From Mesorhizobium sp. YC-39 (GTDB taxonomy: Bacteria > Pseudomonadota > Alphaproteobacteria > Rhizobiales > Rhizobiaceae), in assembly GCF_025753795.1 (NCBI RefSeq), contig NZ_JAOWPS010000001.1:1736001-1800000 (forward strand): a stretch of 64,000 nt of DNA, written 5' to 3'. The position numbers and the translations under genes are program-made. This document shows positions 26,746-35,864 of this stretch, in pieces (position 1 is the stretch's first letter; each line of letters begins with the position of its first letter). Under the pieces are notes generated by a model that did no database searches, had not been told where the DNA came from, and saw nothing but the letters and a program-made list of their open reading frames with translations.

Positions 26746-28698
26746 ATGACATCCAGCGTGCTTTGGACGCCGGCGGCAGCCGCGTTCAAGAACTGTGGCC
26801 TTGCGCGTTTCGCCGCTGAAAACGGCTTCGACCCGCATGACTACGAAACGCTGCATCGCTGGTCGATTGGCGAAAAGGGCGCCTTCTGGCGCGCCGTCTG
26901 GGACTTTGCCGGCATCGTCGGCGAGCCGGGCACGAGTGCGTTCCGCGCCGATCCGGCGGCGCCGATGACCGGCAGCGCCTTCTTTCCCGAAGCCAGCCTC
27001 AGCCTTGCCGAGAATCTGTTGCGCGGCGACGACGACGCACTTGCCGTCGTCGAGGCCGACGAGACCAGGCATTTCCGCAACTACAGCCGCGGCGAATTGC
27101 GGACCATGGTCGCGCGCACCGCGCATGGCCTGAAGGCGGCAGGCGTCGGGCGCGGCGACCGGGTCGGTGGCATCTTGCCGAACCGCATCGAGGCGCTGTC
27201 GGCGCTGCTCGCCACGCTGTCCATCGGCGCGGTATGGTCGTCCTGCTCGCCGGATTTCGGTGCCTCGGCCATTCTCGACCGGCTCGGCCAGATCGCCCCG
27301 AAGGTGCTGTTCGCCACGCCGCGCTACCGCTATGGCGGCAAGGATCACGATATTGCCGGCCGGCTTGGCGAGATCGCCGCCGGCATGCCCGGCCTGACGA
27401 CGCTGGTGATCTGCGGCGATCAAGCCACGGTGCAGGCCCCGGCCCGCGTTTCCTGCATCGGCTTCGAGTCCTTCGGCAGGGAAGGGGACCTCGCCTCCGA
27501 ACGCGTGCCGTTCTCGCACCCGGCCTACATCCTCTACACCTCGGGCACGACGGGCGCTCCCAAGGCCATCGTGCATTCCACCGGCGGCGTCCTGCTCCAG
27601 CACGTCAAGGAACATCTGCTGCATGGCGACGTCAGGCCGGGCGATGTCATGAGCTGGTACACCAACACCGCCTGGATGATGTATCACTGGCTGATCTCCG
27701 GCCTAGCCTGCAATGCCACGGTCGTGCTCTATGACGGCGCGCCGATCTTGAAATCGCCAGGCGGTCTCGACCCGAGCCCGCTCTGGCGCGTCGCCGAAAG
27801 CGCCGGCGTCACCCATTTCGGCATCAGCCCGAAATATCTGGCGACGCTCGCCGACGAGAATTACGCGCCGGGCACGAAACACGATTTGTCGGCGCTGCGC
27901 TCGCTGCTGTCGGCCGGCGCGCCGGTATCATCAGGCCAGTTCGACTGGGTCTATGAGAACGTCAAATCGGACATGATCTTCGCTTCGATCTCGGGCGGCA
28001 CCGAGATCATCGGCTGCTTCCTGCTGGGTTCGCCGCTGCATCCGGTGCGCCGAGGTCATCTGACCGTCAAGGGCCTCGGACTGGCGGTCGCGGTGATGGA
28101 CGAGCGCAACGCGCCGGTCATCGCGACCCAAGGTGACCTCGTCTGCACCGAGCCGTTCCCATCGATGCCGCTGACCTTCTGGGGCGAAGCTGGCGACGAG
28201 CGCTATCACGCCACCTATTTTGCCGCGCGCCGCGAAATCTGGACGCATGGCGACATCGCCGAGATGACGGTGCATGGCTCGGCCATCGTCCACGGCCGCT
28301 CCGACACCACACTCAAACCGGGTGGCGTCAGGATCGGTACCGCCGAAATCTACGCGGCCTGCGAGACATTCCCGGAGATCGAGGACTGCCTGGTCTTCGG
28401 CGCGCCGATCACCGGCGACGAGGAAATCCTGCTCTGCTTGAAGCTGAAGGAGGGCAGCGCGCTGACGGCGGAACTCGCTCGGCGTATCCGCAAGCACATT
28501 CGCGAGCAGGCTTCGCCGCGTCACGTTCCGCATCGCATCCATGCCGTCTCGGCCATTCCCTACACGCTGAACGGCAAGCGGGTGGAGGGCGCCGCCCGCA
28601 CGGTGATCGAGGGCAAGGTGGTGAAGAATCTGGGGTCGCTGGCCAACCCGGAGTCGCTTGACGAATACCGGCGCCTCGACCGGAGCCAGGCGGCATGA
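26746..28698 (+). CDS. Acetoacetate--CoA ligase (acetoacetyl-CoA synthetase)
   Basis: 650 residues, the usual length of this adenylate-forming enzyme. The AMP-binding loop YTSGTTGAPKA is near residue 265, with SGGTEIIGCF near 410 and the C-terminal lysine in LNGKRVEG near 610. GGGAGG precedes the ATG. It activates acetoacetate with ATP and CoA in the cytosol. The product can go to the divergent thiolase or to the downstream thiolase-like and DUF35-MaoC proteins. Its stop overlaps the next start as ATGA. The neighbours suggest use of ketone bodies, polyhydroxybutyrate products or a larger beta-keto acid. Confidence 0.93.
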   Translation: MTSSVLWTPAAAAFKNCGLARFAAENGFDPHDYETLHRWSIGEKGAFWRAVWDFAGIVGEPGTSAFRADPAAPMTGSAFFPEASLSLAENLLRGDDDALAVVEADETRHFRNYSRGELRTMVARTAHGLKAAGVGRGDRVGGILPNRIEALSALLATLSIGAVWSSCSPDFGASAILDRLGQIAPKVLFATPRYRYGGKDHDIAGRLGEIAAGMPGLTTLVICGDQATVQAPARVSCIGFESFGREGDLASERVPFSHPAYILYTSGTTGAPKAIVHSTGGVLLQHVKEHLLHGDVRPGDVMSWYTNTAWMMYHWLISGLACNATVVLYDGAPILKSPGGLDPSPLWRVAESAGVTHFGISPKYLATLADENYAPGTKHDLSALRSLLSAGAPVSSGQFDWVYENVKSDMIFASISGGTEIIGCFLLGSPLHPVRRGHLTVKGLGLAVAVMDERNAPVIATQGDLVCTEPFPSMPLTFWGEAGDERYHATYFAARREIWTHGDIAEMTVHGSAIVHGRSDTTLKPGGVRIGTAEIYAACETFPEIEDCLVFGAPITGDEEILLCLKLKEGSALTAELARRIRKHIREQASPRHVPHRIHAVSAIPYTLNGKRVEGAARTVIEGKVVKNLGSLANPESLDEYRRLDRSQAA

Positions 28699-29855
28699 GC
28701 GCGGCCAGGTCACGCGGCGCCATTGCCGGCATTGGCGAGCTGAAGCCGGTGCGCCGCACCGAGGGGCGCACGACGCTGGAGATGATCGCGGAAGTCTCCA
28801 GGCTCGCCGTCCTCGATGCCGGGCTCGAACCTGGCCATATCGACGGGCTGCTGGTCGGACCGCAGGTCGGCGAGACGCCGCAGCATGTGCCGGCGACGGT
28901 CGCCGAATATCTCGGCCTCAAGCCTGACATGGCCAATGTCGTCGATCTCGGCGGCGCCTCCGGCGCCGGCATGGTCTGGCGGGCGGCGGCGGCGATCGAG
29001 GCCGGCATGTGCGAGGCGGTGCTGTGTGTGCTGGCCAACACCCGCGAGGAGGTGCCGGCGCGCTCGCCCAACCGCAACCCGATCCGCGAATTCGACGTGC
29101 CGTTCGGCGCGTCGGGCGCCAATATTTCCTATGCCCTGCTGATGCAGGCGCATATGGCGGAACACGGTTCGAAGCCAGAGGACTTCGCCGCGGTCGCCGC
29201 GTGGGCGCGTGCCAACGCGCAACTCAATCCTGATGCGATCTTCTTCGGCAAGCCAGCCGGCGTCGACGACGTGCTGGCTTCGCCGATGGTCGCCTCGCCA
29301 CTGCATCTGCTTGAGATCGTCATGCCGGTTGCCGGCGGCGAGGCAGTGGTCGTCGTCTCGGCCAAGCGCGCACGTCAACTGGCAAAGCCCGCCGTTCATC
29401 TTTTGGGCGCCGGCGAGAAGGTGACGCACCGCGCCGTCTCGCAGGCGCCGAGCCTGACCTCCGGCCCGCTCAAGCCGGCAATAGTGCGCGCCTTCGTCCA
29501 GTCCGGCACCAGTGCCGACCAGATGAGCCTTTTGTCACTTTACGATTGCTACACGATCATGGTGGCGGCGACGATCGAGGATGCCGGCCTCTGCGCTCCA
29601 GGGCAGTTCGGCCGCTGGGTCCGCGACCATGATCTCGGTCACGCCGGCGATGCGCCGCTGAATCCGCATGGCGGCCAGCTCGGCTTCGGCCAGCCCGACC
29701 TTGCCGGCGGCATGACTCATGTCGTGGAAGCCGTGCGGCAACTGCGTGGTGATGCGACAGGACGGCAGATCGCCAACGCAAAACTGGCGCTCGTCACTGG
29801 CAATGGTGCGACGATGAGCGAAGCGACCGCGCTTGTGCTGGGAGCCGACCAATGA
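28695..29855 (+). CDS. Thiolase-like protein (lipid-transfer/SCP2-type), lacking catalytic Cys
   Basis: 386 residues with the thiolase fold, but the nucleophile position reads LGGASGAGM (around residues 77-85) where thiolases have Cys. The late motif NPHGGQLGFGQP has Gln where the catalytic His should be. It is therefore unlikely to cleave by thiolysis. Such proteins (DitF, Ltp2 relatives) pair with a DUF35 partner, and the Ltp2 type is a retro-aldolase on steroid side-chain acyl-CoA. Here the next gene encodes a DUF35 domain fused to MaoC, overlapping by 4 bp. It is probably a CoA-ester aldolase or acyl-transfer subunit. The substrate is unknown. Confidence 0.85.
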   Translation: MSAARSRGAIAGIGELKPVRRTEGRTTLEMIAEVSRLAVLDAGLEPGHIDGLLVGPQVGETPQHVPATVAEYLGLKPDMANVVDLGGASGAGMVWRAAAAIEAGMCEAVLCVLANTREEVPARSPNRNPIREFDVPFGASGANISYALLMQAHMAEHGSKPEDFAAVAAWARANAQLNPDAIFFGKPAGVDDVLASPMVASPLHLLEIVMPVAGGEAVVVVSAKRARQLAKPAVHLLGAGEKVTHRAVSQAPSLTSGPLKPAIVRAFVQSGTSADQMSLLSLYDCYTIMVAATIEDAGLCAPGQFGRWVRDHDLGHAGDAPLNPHGGQLGFGQPDLAGGMTHVVEAVRQLRGDATGRQIANAKLALVTGNGATMSEATALVLGADQ

Positions 29856-30763
29856 GCGCCGATCTCGATCTCCTGAAGACGCCGGGACCGACGATCACCG
29901 CGCTGACCGCGCCGTTCTGGCAGGCGGCGGCCGAAGGACGGCTGCTCATCCAGTCCTGCGAGGCCTGCGGCAAGGCGGTTTTCTATCCCCGGCCGATCTG
30001 CCCGCATTGCTGGAGCGATCACCTTGCCTGGTGCGAGGCGTCGGGCCGCGGCCGGCTCAAATCCTTCTCGGTTGTGCACAAGCCCGGCCATCCCGGCTGG
30101 CTGCCGGCGGCACCTTACGTCGTTGGCCTGGTCGAGCTCGACGAAGGCCCGACCATGCTGAGCTTCATCGTCGCTGACGAGGCCGCCTGCGCCGTCGGCC
30201 AGCCGCTTGTGCTTGCGCCGACGCGGATCGGCGGGCGCGTGCTGCCTGCTTTCAAACCGCTGGCCGCGGCCGGTTCAATCACACCACTCAACCACACAGG
30301 GAACACGCCCATGAGCACAGAGACCAAGGACGGCTGGATCGGTGTCATCAAAGGCCGGCCCCAAGTCGGTGCCTTCGCCGAGCGTTCGCGGCGCACCCGC
30401 CTGGAGGACATCGAGGCCTTCACCGAAATGACCGGCGACCGCAATCCGCTGCATTACGACAAGGCGTTGGCCGAAGCGTCCGTCTTCGGCAAGCTCATCG
30501 TCCAGGGCGGCGTCACCTCAGGCATCCTCAATGCGCTGGTGGCCGAGGATCTTCCCGGTCCGGGCACGGTGTTCCTCGAAGTCGGCTGGAAATTCGTCAA
30601 GGCGGTCGGCGTCGACGAGATGATCACCGGCCGCGTCGAGATCAAGGAGGTGCGACAGGACAAACCGATCTGCAAGATCGAGACCTCGGTGCGCAACGAA
30701 GCCGGCGACATCTGCCTGACCGGCACCGCGACGGTGTTCACCGTTCCGCTGGCCAAGGCCTGA
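29852..30763 (+). CDS. DUF35 zinc-ribbon/OB-fold domain fused to MaoC-like hydratase
   Basis: 303 residues. The N-terminal part has a rubredoxin-like zinc ribbon (CEACGKAVF...ICPHC, residues about 35-52) and an OB-fold to about 130. A loose linker follows, then a MaoC hot-dog domain from about 160 with the hydratase motif TGDRNPLHYD near 192. An ATG at 30311 in frame, with AGGGA before it, could start the MaoC part alone, as if two genes had fused by loss of a stop. In known systems DUF35 supports thiolase-like partners and MaoC hydrates 2-enoyl-CoA. The two activities would act in series with the upstream thiolase-like protein. Confidence 0.87.
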   Translation: MSADLDLLKTPGPTITALTAPFWQAAAEGRLLIQSCEACGKAVFYPRPICPHCWSDHLAWCEASGRGRLKSFSVVHKPGHPGWLPAAPYVVGLVELDEGPTMLSFIVADEAACAVGQPLVLAPTRIGGRVLPAFKPLAAAGSITPLNHTGNTPMSTETKDGWIGVIKGRPQVGAFAERSRRTRLEDIEAFTEMTGDRNPLHYDKALAEASVFGKLIVQGGVTSGILNALVAEDLPGPGTVFLEVGWKFVKAVGVDEMITGRVEIKEVRQDKPICKIETSVRNEAGDICLTGTATVFTVPLAKA

Positions 30764-32029
30764 GTGGCCGGAATGGCGCTCTGGCGAGAGACTCCCGGCG
30801 CGGCGCAAGACGTCGTAGCCGACGATGCGCACCGCTGGAGCGTACTTGCCCTACTATGTCTTGCCGTGGTGCTGTCGCTGACAACCTGGTTCTCGGCCAC
30901 CGCGATCACGCCCGAGCTGAAAGCCGCGTGGCACCTCTCCGGCGCCATCGAGGCCTGGCTGATCAATGGCGTGCAGATCGGCTTCGTCGCCGGCGCGCTG
31001 GCGTCGAGCCTGGTCAATCTGCCCGATATCGTCAGGCTGAACCGGCTGATGGCGCTCTCGGCTCTGCTGGCCGCTGTCGCCAACGCCTGCCTGCTGCTGC
31101 AGCCGGGGCCGGTCGGCCTGGTCTGCGCACGCATCTTCACAGGGGTCGCGCTGGCCGGCGTCTATCCGCCGGCCCTGAAGCTTGTCTCGACATGGTTCGT
31201 GCGGGGCAGGGGGCTGGCGCTCGGCGCCGTCATCGGCGCACTGACGCTGGGCTCGTCGCTGCCGCATCTGTTCCGGGCGCTGAGCGGCGCGCTCGACTGG
31301 CAATTGGTGGTCGTCGCCGCGACCATGGCGACTATCGTCGGCGCTGCGATATTCTGGTTCTTCGCCGGCGAGGGGCCGTATCCCTTCGGCAAGGCGGTCT
31401 TCGATCCGCGCCAGATCGGCGCGGTCTTCCGCGACAGGCCGCTGGTCCTCGTCAATATCGGTTATCTCGGCCATATGTGGGAGCTCTACGCCATGTGGGC
31501 CTGGCTGCTCGCCTACGCCCGCGCCGCGCTTGCGGCGCAGCAGCTTGCCTCGCCGGCCCTGGCGTCACTGCTGACGTTCTCCGCAATCGCCGCCGGTGTC
31601 GGCGGCTGCCTGCTCGGCGGCGTGCTTTCCGACCGCCTGGGCCGCAGCTTGACGACCGCCGGGCTGATGATCGTCTCCGGCCTTTGCGCGCTGCTGATCG
31701 GTTTTGTCTTCGATGGGCCGCTTTGGCTGTTCATCCTGGTCGCGCTTGTCTGGGGCATTTCGATCATCGGTGATTCGGCGCAGTTTTCGGCGGCGGTGAC
31801 CGAGCTCGGCGACCGGCGCTTTGTCGGCACGGCGCTGTCCGTCCAGCTCGGGCTCGGCTTCGCGCTGACCGTGCTGGTGATCTGGCTTGTTCCACAGGTC
31901 GCTTCGCTGCTCGGCGGCTGGCGCTGGGCCTTCCTGCTGCTGGTGCCGGGACCATTCATCGGTGCGGCGGCCATGCTTGCCCTGCGGCGTCTGCCGGCGG
32001 CCGCGAAGATGGCCGGCGGCAAGCGCTAG
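30764..32029 (+). CDS. MFS transporter
   Basis: 421 residues starting at a GTG directly after the previous stop; an ATG at 30773 is an alternative. About twelve hydrophobic segments run from residue 25 to the end. The loop after helix 2 (NLPDIVRLNRLM) and a later DRLGRS loop after helix 8 fit the family. It is probably an importer or exporter for an organic acid related to the acetoacetyl-CoA/thiolase-like operon. No close substrate family is recognised. Translation appears coupled to the DUF35-MaoC gene. Confidence 0.88.
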   Translation: MAGMALWRETPGAAQDVVADDAHRWSVLALLCLAVVLSLTTWFSATAITPELKAAWHLSGAIEAWLINGVQIGFVAGALASSLVNLPDIVRLNRLMALSALLAAVANACLLLQPGPVGLVCARIFTGVALAGVYPPALKLVSTWFVRGRGLALGAVIGALTLGSSLPHLFRALSGALDWQLVVVAATMATIVGAAIFWFFAGEGPYPFGKAVFDPRQIGAVFRDRPLVLVNIGYLGHMWELYAMWAWLLAYARAALAAQQLASPALASLLTFSAIAAGVGGCLLGGVLSDRLGRSLTTAGLMIVSGLCALLIGFVFDGPLWLFILVALVWGISIIGDSAQFSAAVTELGDRRFVGTALSVQLGLGFALTVLVIWLVPQVASLLGGWRWAFLLLVPGPFIGAAAMLALRRLPAAAKMAGGKR

Positions 32030-32166
32030 GTTCGGTCCGCCTTGCAGGCTCACAGGGACGGTTCACGGCCGGGCTTGATTTCTCGCGCAAAGATTGAGTG
32101 TATCAGGCACGACGATGATGCCGGTGCCCGGTTTACCGACCGAGACCGAGAGTTCAAGGTGGGTGG

Positions 32167-32997
32167 ATGCTGAAGACCCGGGGAAGACCGCGCTACGACC
32201 AGGAAGACGCGGAGGCTGCGGAAGCCTTCCGCGATATCGGCGCGAAGATCCAGCTGAACCGCGACAACGCCGCGCCGCTCTGGGTGCAACTGCGCAACCA
32301 GATCGAGGAAGCGATCAACACCGGCGTGCTGGCCGCCAATTCGCGCATTCCGTCCGAACAGGCGCTGTGTGATTTCTTCGGCGTGTCGCGCCCCGTGGTG
32401 CGGGCCGCCATCGGTTCGCTGTCCAATGGCGGCCGCGTCATCAAGATGCCACGCAAGGGCATGTTCGTGGCGGCGCCGCGCGAGCATGTCGACTTCATGA
32501 CCTCGAACCTCAGCGTCTTCGGGGATTTGACGGCCAAGGGCCATGTCGTCTCGACCCGCACTTTCGAATTCTACCGCTGCCCGCCCAGCGAAAAGGAAAG
32601 CAGCGTCTTCGGCATACCCGAGACCGGCAGCGTCGTGCGCATCGGCCGCGTCTACATGACCGACGGCGCGCCGATCACGCTCACCCATATCAGCCTGCCC
32701 GGCCACAAGGTCCCGGGGCTGGAGACCGTCGACATCGAGAACCAGTCGGTCTTCCAGACGATCAGGGAGCGCTATGGCCTGACCGTGCTGCGCGCCGAGC
32801 GCTGGTTCACGGCCGCAATGCCGACGCTGGAGGAGGCGGAGCGGATGGGCGTGGCGCCGACCACGCCGCTGATCTCGATCGAATCGATCGCCTACGATGC
32901 CGATGGCGCCGCGCTCGAATACTATCAGGCGCTCTACAACTCGTCGGTGGCGCGCATCCACATGTCCATCGAGCAGAGCAGCGCGACCAACGCATAG
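32167..32997 (+). CDS. GntR family transcriptional regulator with UTRA domain (HutC subfamily)
   Basis: 276 residues. An N-terminal extension of about 35 residues precedes the winged helix (PLWVQLRNQIEEAI to RVIKMPRKGMFV, residues 38-103). The UTRA ligand domain follows from about 115 (YMTDGAPITLTHISLP near 160). AAGGTGGG precedes the ATG. It lies between the ketone/MFS operon and the polyol operon. A 14-bp dyad lies 53 bp after its stop and a similar one lies before acetoacetyl-CoA synthetase, so it may control either or both. The direct neighbour is the polyol operon. Confidence 0.9.
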   Translation: MLKTRGRPRYDQEDAEAAEAFRDIGAKIQLNRDNAAPLWVQLRNQIEEAINTGVLAANSRIPSEQALCDFFGVSRPVVRAAIGSLSNGGRVIKMPRKGMFVAAPREHVDFMTSNLSVFGDLTAKGHVVSTRTFEFYRCPPSEKESSVFGIPETGSVVRIGRVYMTDGAPITLTHISLPGHKVPGLETVDIENQSVFQTIRERYGLTVLRAERWFTAAMPTLEEAERMGVAPTTPLISIESIAYDADGAALEYYQALYNSSVARIHMSIEQSSATNA

Positions 32998-33049
32998 GGA
33001 TTGCCAGGCAACACATTGCCGATTTGCCCGGCTTGCAGAAATATTATTT

Positions 33050-33070
33050 CTGGTAATAACCAGATTGACA
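33050..33070 (+). promoter_or_regulatory. Palindrome CTGGTAATAACCAG and -35-like TTGACA before the polyol operon
   Basis: The 282-bp gap 32998-33279 holds arms CTGGT (33050-33054) and ACCAG (33059-33063), followed at once by TTGACA (33065-33070). The core TGGTAATAACCA differs by one base from the palindrome at 26667. No convincing -10 follows at 17 bp. It is a candidate operator for the upstream GntR/UTRA regulator. I see no gene in the rest of the gap. Confidence 0.5.
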
Positions 33071-33279
33071 TGAGCGTGGAACGACCTTACGGTCTGCTCA
33101 TGCCGCCATGCCTGGGGTGACGAAATTCGTCATCCCAGGAGGGCGGAGACCGTCACCCGAGGGGTGTCGGGAGGAGTTTTCGGAAGATCGGGTCTGAGGC
33201 GTCGCCGCGAGGGCTGGCGACCGACGCAAAGCTGTTGCCTTGCGCTAGGCGGAGCCATGTTCCGAGGTGGAGGACGTGC

Positions 33280-34056
33280 ATGGATTACAGGCGTCAACTG
33301 GATCTCGATGGCGAGGTTGCCGTGGTCACCGGCGGCGCACGCGGCATCGGCTTCGAGGCGGCCAAGGCGCTTGGCTCCTGCGGTGCGCATGTCGTGCTGA
33401 TCGATCTCGATCAGGGCGTGCTGGACGCAGCGGTTGCAGCGCTTTCCGATGTTGGCGTCACCAGCGTTTCGACGAGGCCGCTCGACGTGACCGACCCGGA
33501 TGCGTTGGAGGCCGCCGCCACCGATCTCGTGGCCGAATTCGGCGGCATCGACATTCTCGTCAACAGCGCCGGCATTGCCCGCCTCAATTCGGCGCTCGAC
33601 ACGCCCGACGAGGAATGGCGGCTGGTCATGGACATCAACGTCAACGGCGTCTACTGGGCCTCGCGCGCCTTCGGCCGCCATATGGTGGCGAAGGGCAAGG
33701 GCAGCATCGTCAATCTCGGCTCGATGTCGGGCCTGATCGTCAACCGTCCGCAAAGTGCTGCGTCCTACATGGTCAGCAAGGGCGCGGTACATATGCTGAC
33801 CAAGGCGCTCGCCGTCGAATGGGCGCCGATGGGCGTGCGCGTCAACGCGCTCGCCCCTGGCTATGTCGCCACCGACATGACGCTGAAAATGCGCGACCGC
33901 CCCGAACTCTTCAATGTGTGGATGGACATGACGCCGATGGCGCGTTGCGGCGAGCCACAGGAGATCGCCTCGGCGATCCTGTTCCTGGCGTCGCCAGCCT
34001 CGAGCTACGTCACCGGCGCGATCCTGTCGATCGACGGCGGTTATACGGCCTGGTGA
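33280..34056 (+). CDS. SDR family oxidoreductase, galactitol dehydrogenase-like
   Basis: 258 residues from the ATG at 33280, with GGAGG upstream; an in-frame ATG 45 bp earlier lacks one. Classical SDR: TGGARGIG near residue 18, NSAG near 94, catalytic Ser in GSMSG and YMVSK near 163. The opening MDYR, the block NLGSMSGLIVNRPQ and the C-terminal TMTLKMRDRPELF-like region and DGGYT end closely recall the Rhodobacter sphaeroides galactitol dehydrogenase from memory. It probably oxidises a polyol to a ketose with NAD. It is the first enzyme of the polyol operon. Confidence 0.88.
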   Translation: MDYRRQLDLDGEVAVVTGGARGIGFEAAKALGSCGAHVVLIDLDQGVLDAAVAALSDVGVTSVSTRPLDVTDPDALEAAATDLVAEFGGIDILVNSAGIARLNSALDTPDEEWRLVMDINVNGVYWASRAFGRHMVAKGKGSIVNLGSMSGLIVNRPQSAASYMVSKGAVHMLTKALAVEWAPMGVRVNALAPGYVATDMTLKMRDRPELFNVWMDMTPMARCGEPQEIASAILFLASPASSYVTGAILSIDGGYTAW

Positions 34057-34082
34057 CGGGTCGGCAAGCAATGGGAAACTAC

Positions 34083-34739
34083 ATGTCGGCCTCAGATACG
34101 CAAATACGCCAGTCGATCATCGATGCCTGCATCGAGATGAACAGGGTTGGCATCAACCAGGGCACTTCAGGCAACATCAGCGTGCGCCATGGCGAAGGCA
34201 TGCTGATCACGCCGACCAGCACGCCTTACGCGACGCTGAAGCCGCAGGATATCGTGTTCATGAACTGGGCCGGCGACGTCGAAGGCAGGCTCGACGCTTC
34301 AAGTGAATGGCGCTTCCACCTCGACATCCTCAAGGCGCGGCCGGAGGTCAATGCGATCGTCCACGCCCACCCCAATTATTGCACGACGATCGCGATCATG
34401 GGCCGGAAGATCCCGGCGATCCACTACATGATCGCCATTGCCGGCGGCAGCGACATACGCTGCGCCCCTTACGCGACTTTCGGCACGGCCGAGCTTTCGG
34501 TCAACGCGGTCACGGCACTCGAGGGCCGCAAGGCCTGTCTTCTGGAGCATCACGGCATGATTGCCGTCGGCACATCCCTCGACAACGCCATGTGGCTGGC
34601 GGTCGAGGTCGAGACGCTGGCGCGGCAATATCATGGCTGTCTGCAGATCGGCGAGCCGCCTGTGCTCTCGGACGAGGAGATCGAGAACGTGATCGGCAGG
34701 ATGGCCAGCTACGGCCATCGCGATGCCGATGCCGCATGA
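34083..34739 (+). CDS. Class II aldolase/adducin family protein (fuculose-phosphate aldolase type)
   Basis: 218 residues from the ATG at 34083 (MSASDTQ), with GGGA in the leader; an ATG at 34071 adds four residues. Zinc ligands fit FucA: catalytic Glu in SSEWRFH near 73, HAHP near 92 and the third His in LEHHGM near 155. The family cleaves ketose-1-phosphates to dihydroxyacetone phosphate and an aldehyde. With the upstream polyol dehydrogenase and the PfkB kinase downstream this gives oxidation, phosphorylation and cleavage in one operon. The sugar is not identified. Confidence 0.88.
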   Translation: MSASDTQIRQSIIDACIEMNRVGINQGTSGNISVRHGEGMLITPTSTPYATLKPQDIVFMNWAGDVEGRLDASSEWRFHLDILKARPEVNAIVHAHPNYCTTIAIMGRKIPAIHYMIAIAGGSDIRCAPYATFGTAELSVNAVTALEGRKACLLEHHGMIAVGTSLDNAMWLAVEVETLARQYHGCLQIGEPPVLSDEEIENVIGRMASYGHRDADAA

Positions 34740-34825
34740 GTGTTTCGAACGAATTGCCGGATCGAACCGGTGAGGTCCTTCAGAGCGGGTTCTGAGGGTT
34801 ATTGAAGGCAAAGTGGAGGAAACCA

Positions 34826-35839
34826 ATGTCCAACAAACAAAGCAGGTCACACGGCATTCTCAAGACGGCGGCCATCGCGCTGGCGGCTGCGTGCAGTCTC
34901 CAGTTCGTCCTGTCCGCCGCGCAGGCGCAAGAGCTTTCCCTCAAGGGCAAGCGCATCGGCGTTTCCATCGTCGGCACCGACCATTATTGGGATCTGATGG
35001 CGTTCCGCGGCATCCAGGACGAGATCAAGGCGCTTGGCGGCGAGGCGATCGCGCTCGACGCCGGCCGCAAGGACCAACAGCAGATCGCACAGTTGCAGAC
35101 GTTGATTGCCCAGAAACCCGACGCCATCGTCGAGGTGCTCGGCAATCTCGAAGTGCTGAACCCGTGGCTGGCCAAGATCCGCGAGGCCGACATTCCGCTG
35201 TTCACCGTCGATACGGCGACGCCCCACGCGATCAACAACACGACCTCGAACAACTATAATATCGGCGCCGAGATCGCGCTGCAGATGGTCGCCGACATGG
35301 GCGGCAAGGGCAACGTCCTGGTCTTCAACGGCTTCTACAGCGTGCCGGTCTGCAAGATCCGCTACGACCAGATGAAATACGTGCTGGGCTCGTTCCCGGA
35401 CGTCAAGATCGTCGAGCCCGAACTGCGCGACGTCATCCCCAACACGGTCCAGGCCGCCTATTCCAACATCACCGACATGCTGACCAAGTCGCCGGAAAAA
35501 GGCTCGCTTAACGCGGTCTGGGCGTGCTGGGACGTGCCGCAGATCGGCGCCACCCAGGCCGCCGAAGCCGCCGGTAGGCAGGAACTGAAGACCTATGGCA
35601 TCGACGGCAGCCCGGAAGTCATCAAGATGGTGATGGACGCGAAATCGCCGGCCGCAGCGGTTGCCGCCCAGCAACCTTACGAGATCGGCAAGACCTCCGT
35701 GCAGAACGTGGCCAAGTACCTGGCCGGCCAGAAGGTACCGCCGTTCACCTTCGTGCCTGCCGTGCTGATCAACAAGGAGAACGCCGCCGTCACCGGCAAG
35801 CCGTTCCTCGAGGCAGCAGAAAAGGCCGGCGTGAAGTAA
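34826..35839 (+). CDS. Sugar ABC transporter substrate-binding protein, RbsB type
   Basis: 337 residues from the ATG at 34826, which has GGAGG upstream. The Sec signal peptide has hydrophobic residues from about 13-35 and cleavage after AQAQ. The mature domain has the periplasmic LacI-type fold: GKRIGVSIVGTDHYW near the start, NNYNIG near 145 and TYGIDGSPE near 255. It captures a sugar or polyol in the periplasm. The presence of a galactitol-dehydrogenase-like SDR suggests a sugar alcohol. A very stable hairpin follows the stop. Confidence 0.92.
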   Translation: MSNKQSRSHGILKTAAIALAAACSLQFVLSAAQAQELSLKGKRIGVSIVGTDHYWDLMAFRGIQDEIKALGGEAIALDAGRKDQQQIAQLQTLIAQKPDAIVEVLGNLEVLNPWLAKIREADIPLFTVDTATPHAINNTTSNNYNIGAEIALQMVADMGGKGNVLVFNGFYSVPVCKIRYDQMKYVLGSFPDVKIVEPELRDVIPNTVQAAYSNITDMLTKSPEKGSLNAVWACWDVPQIGATQAAEAAGRQELKTYGIDGSPEVIKMVMDAKSPAAAVAAQQPYEIGKTSVQNVAKYLAGQKVPPFTFVPAVLINKENAAVTGKPFLEAAEKAGVK

Positions 35840-35864
35840 GGCCTCCCAAGCCTCGTACCGCTCG

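Noticed and set aside
26611..27687. N-terminal extension of the thiolase open frame to about 756 codons
   Set aside because: The extra part is antisense to acetoacetyl-CoA synthetase and matches nothing. The thiolase starts naturally at 26610 with a good ribosome site.
29852..30763. Frameshift or assembly error joining DUF35 and MaoC genes
   Set aside because: The frame is open and continuous through the linker, and fusions of these two domains are known. I kept it as one gene and noted the internal start.
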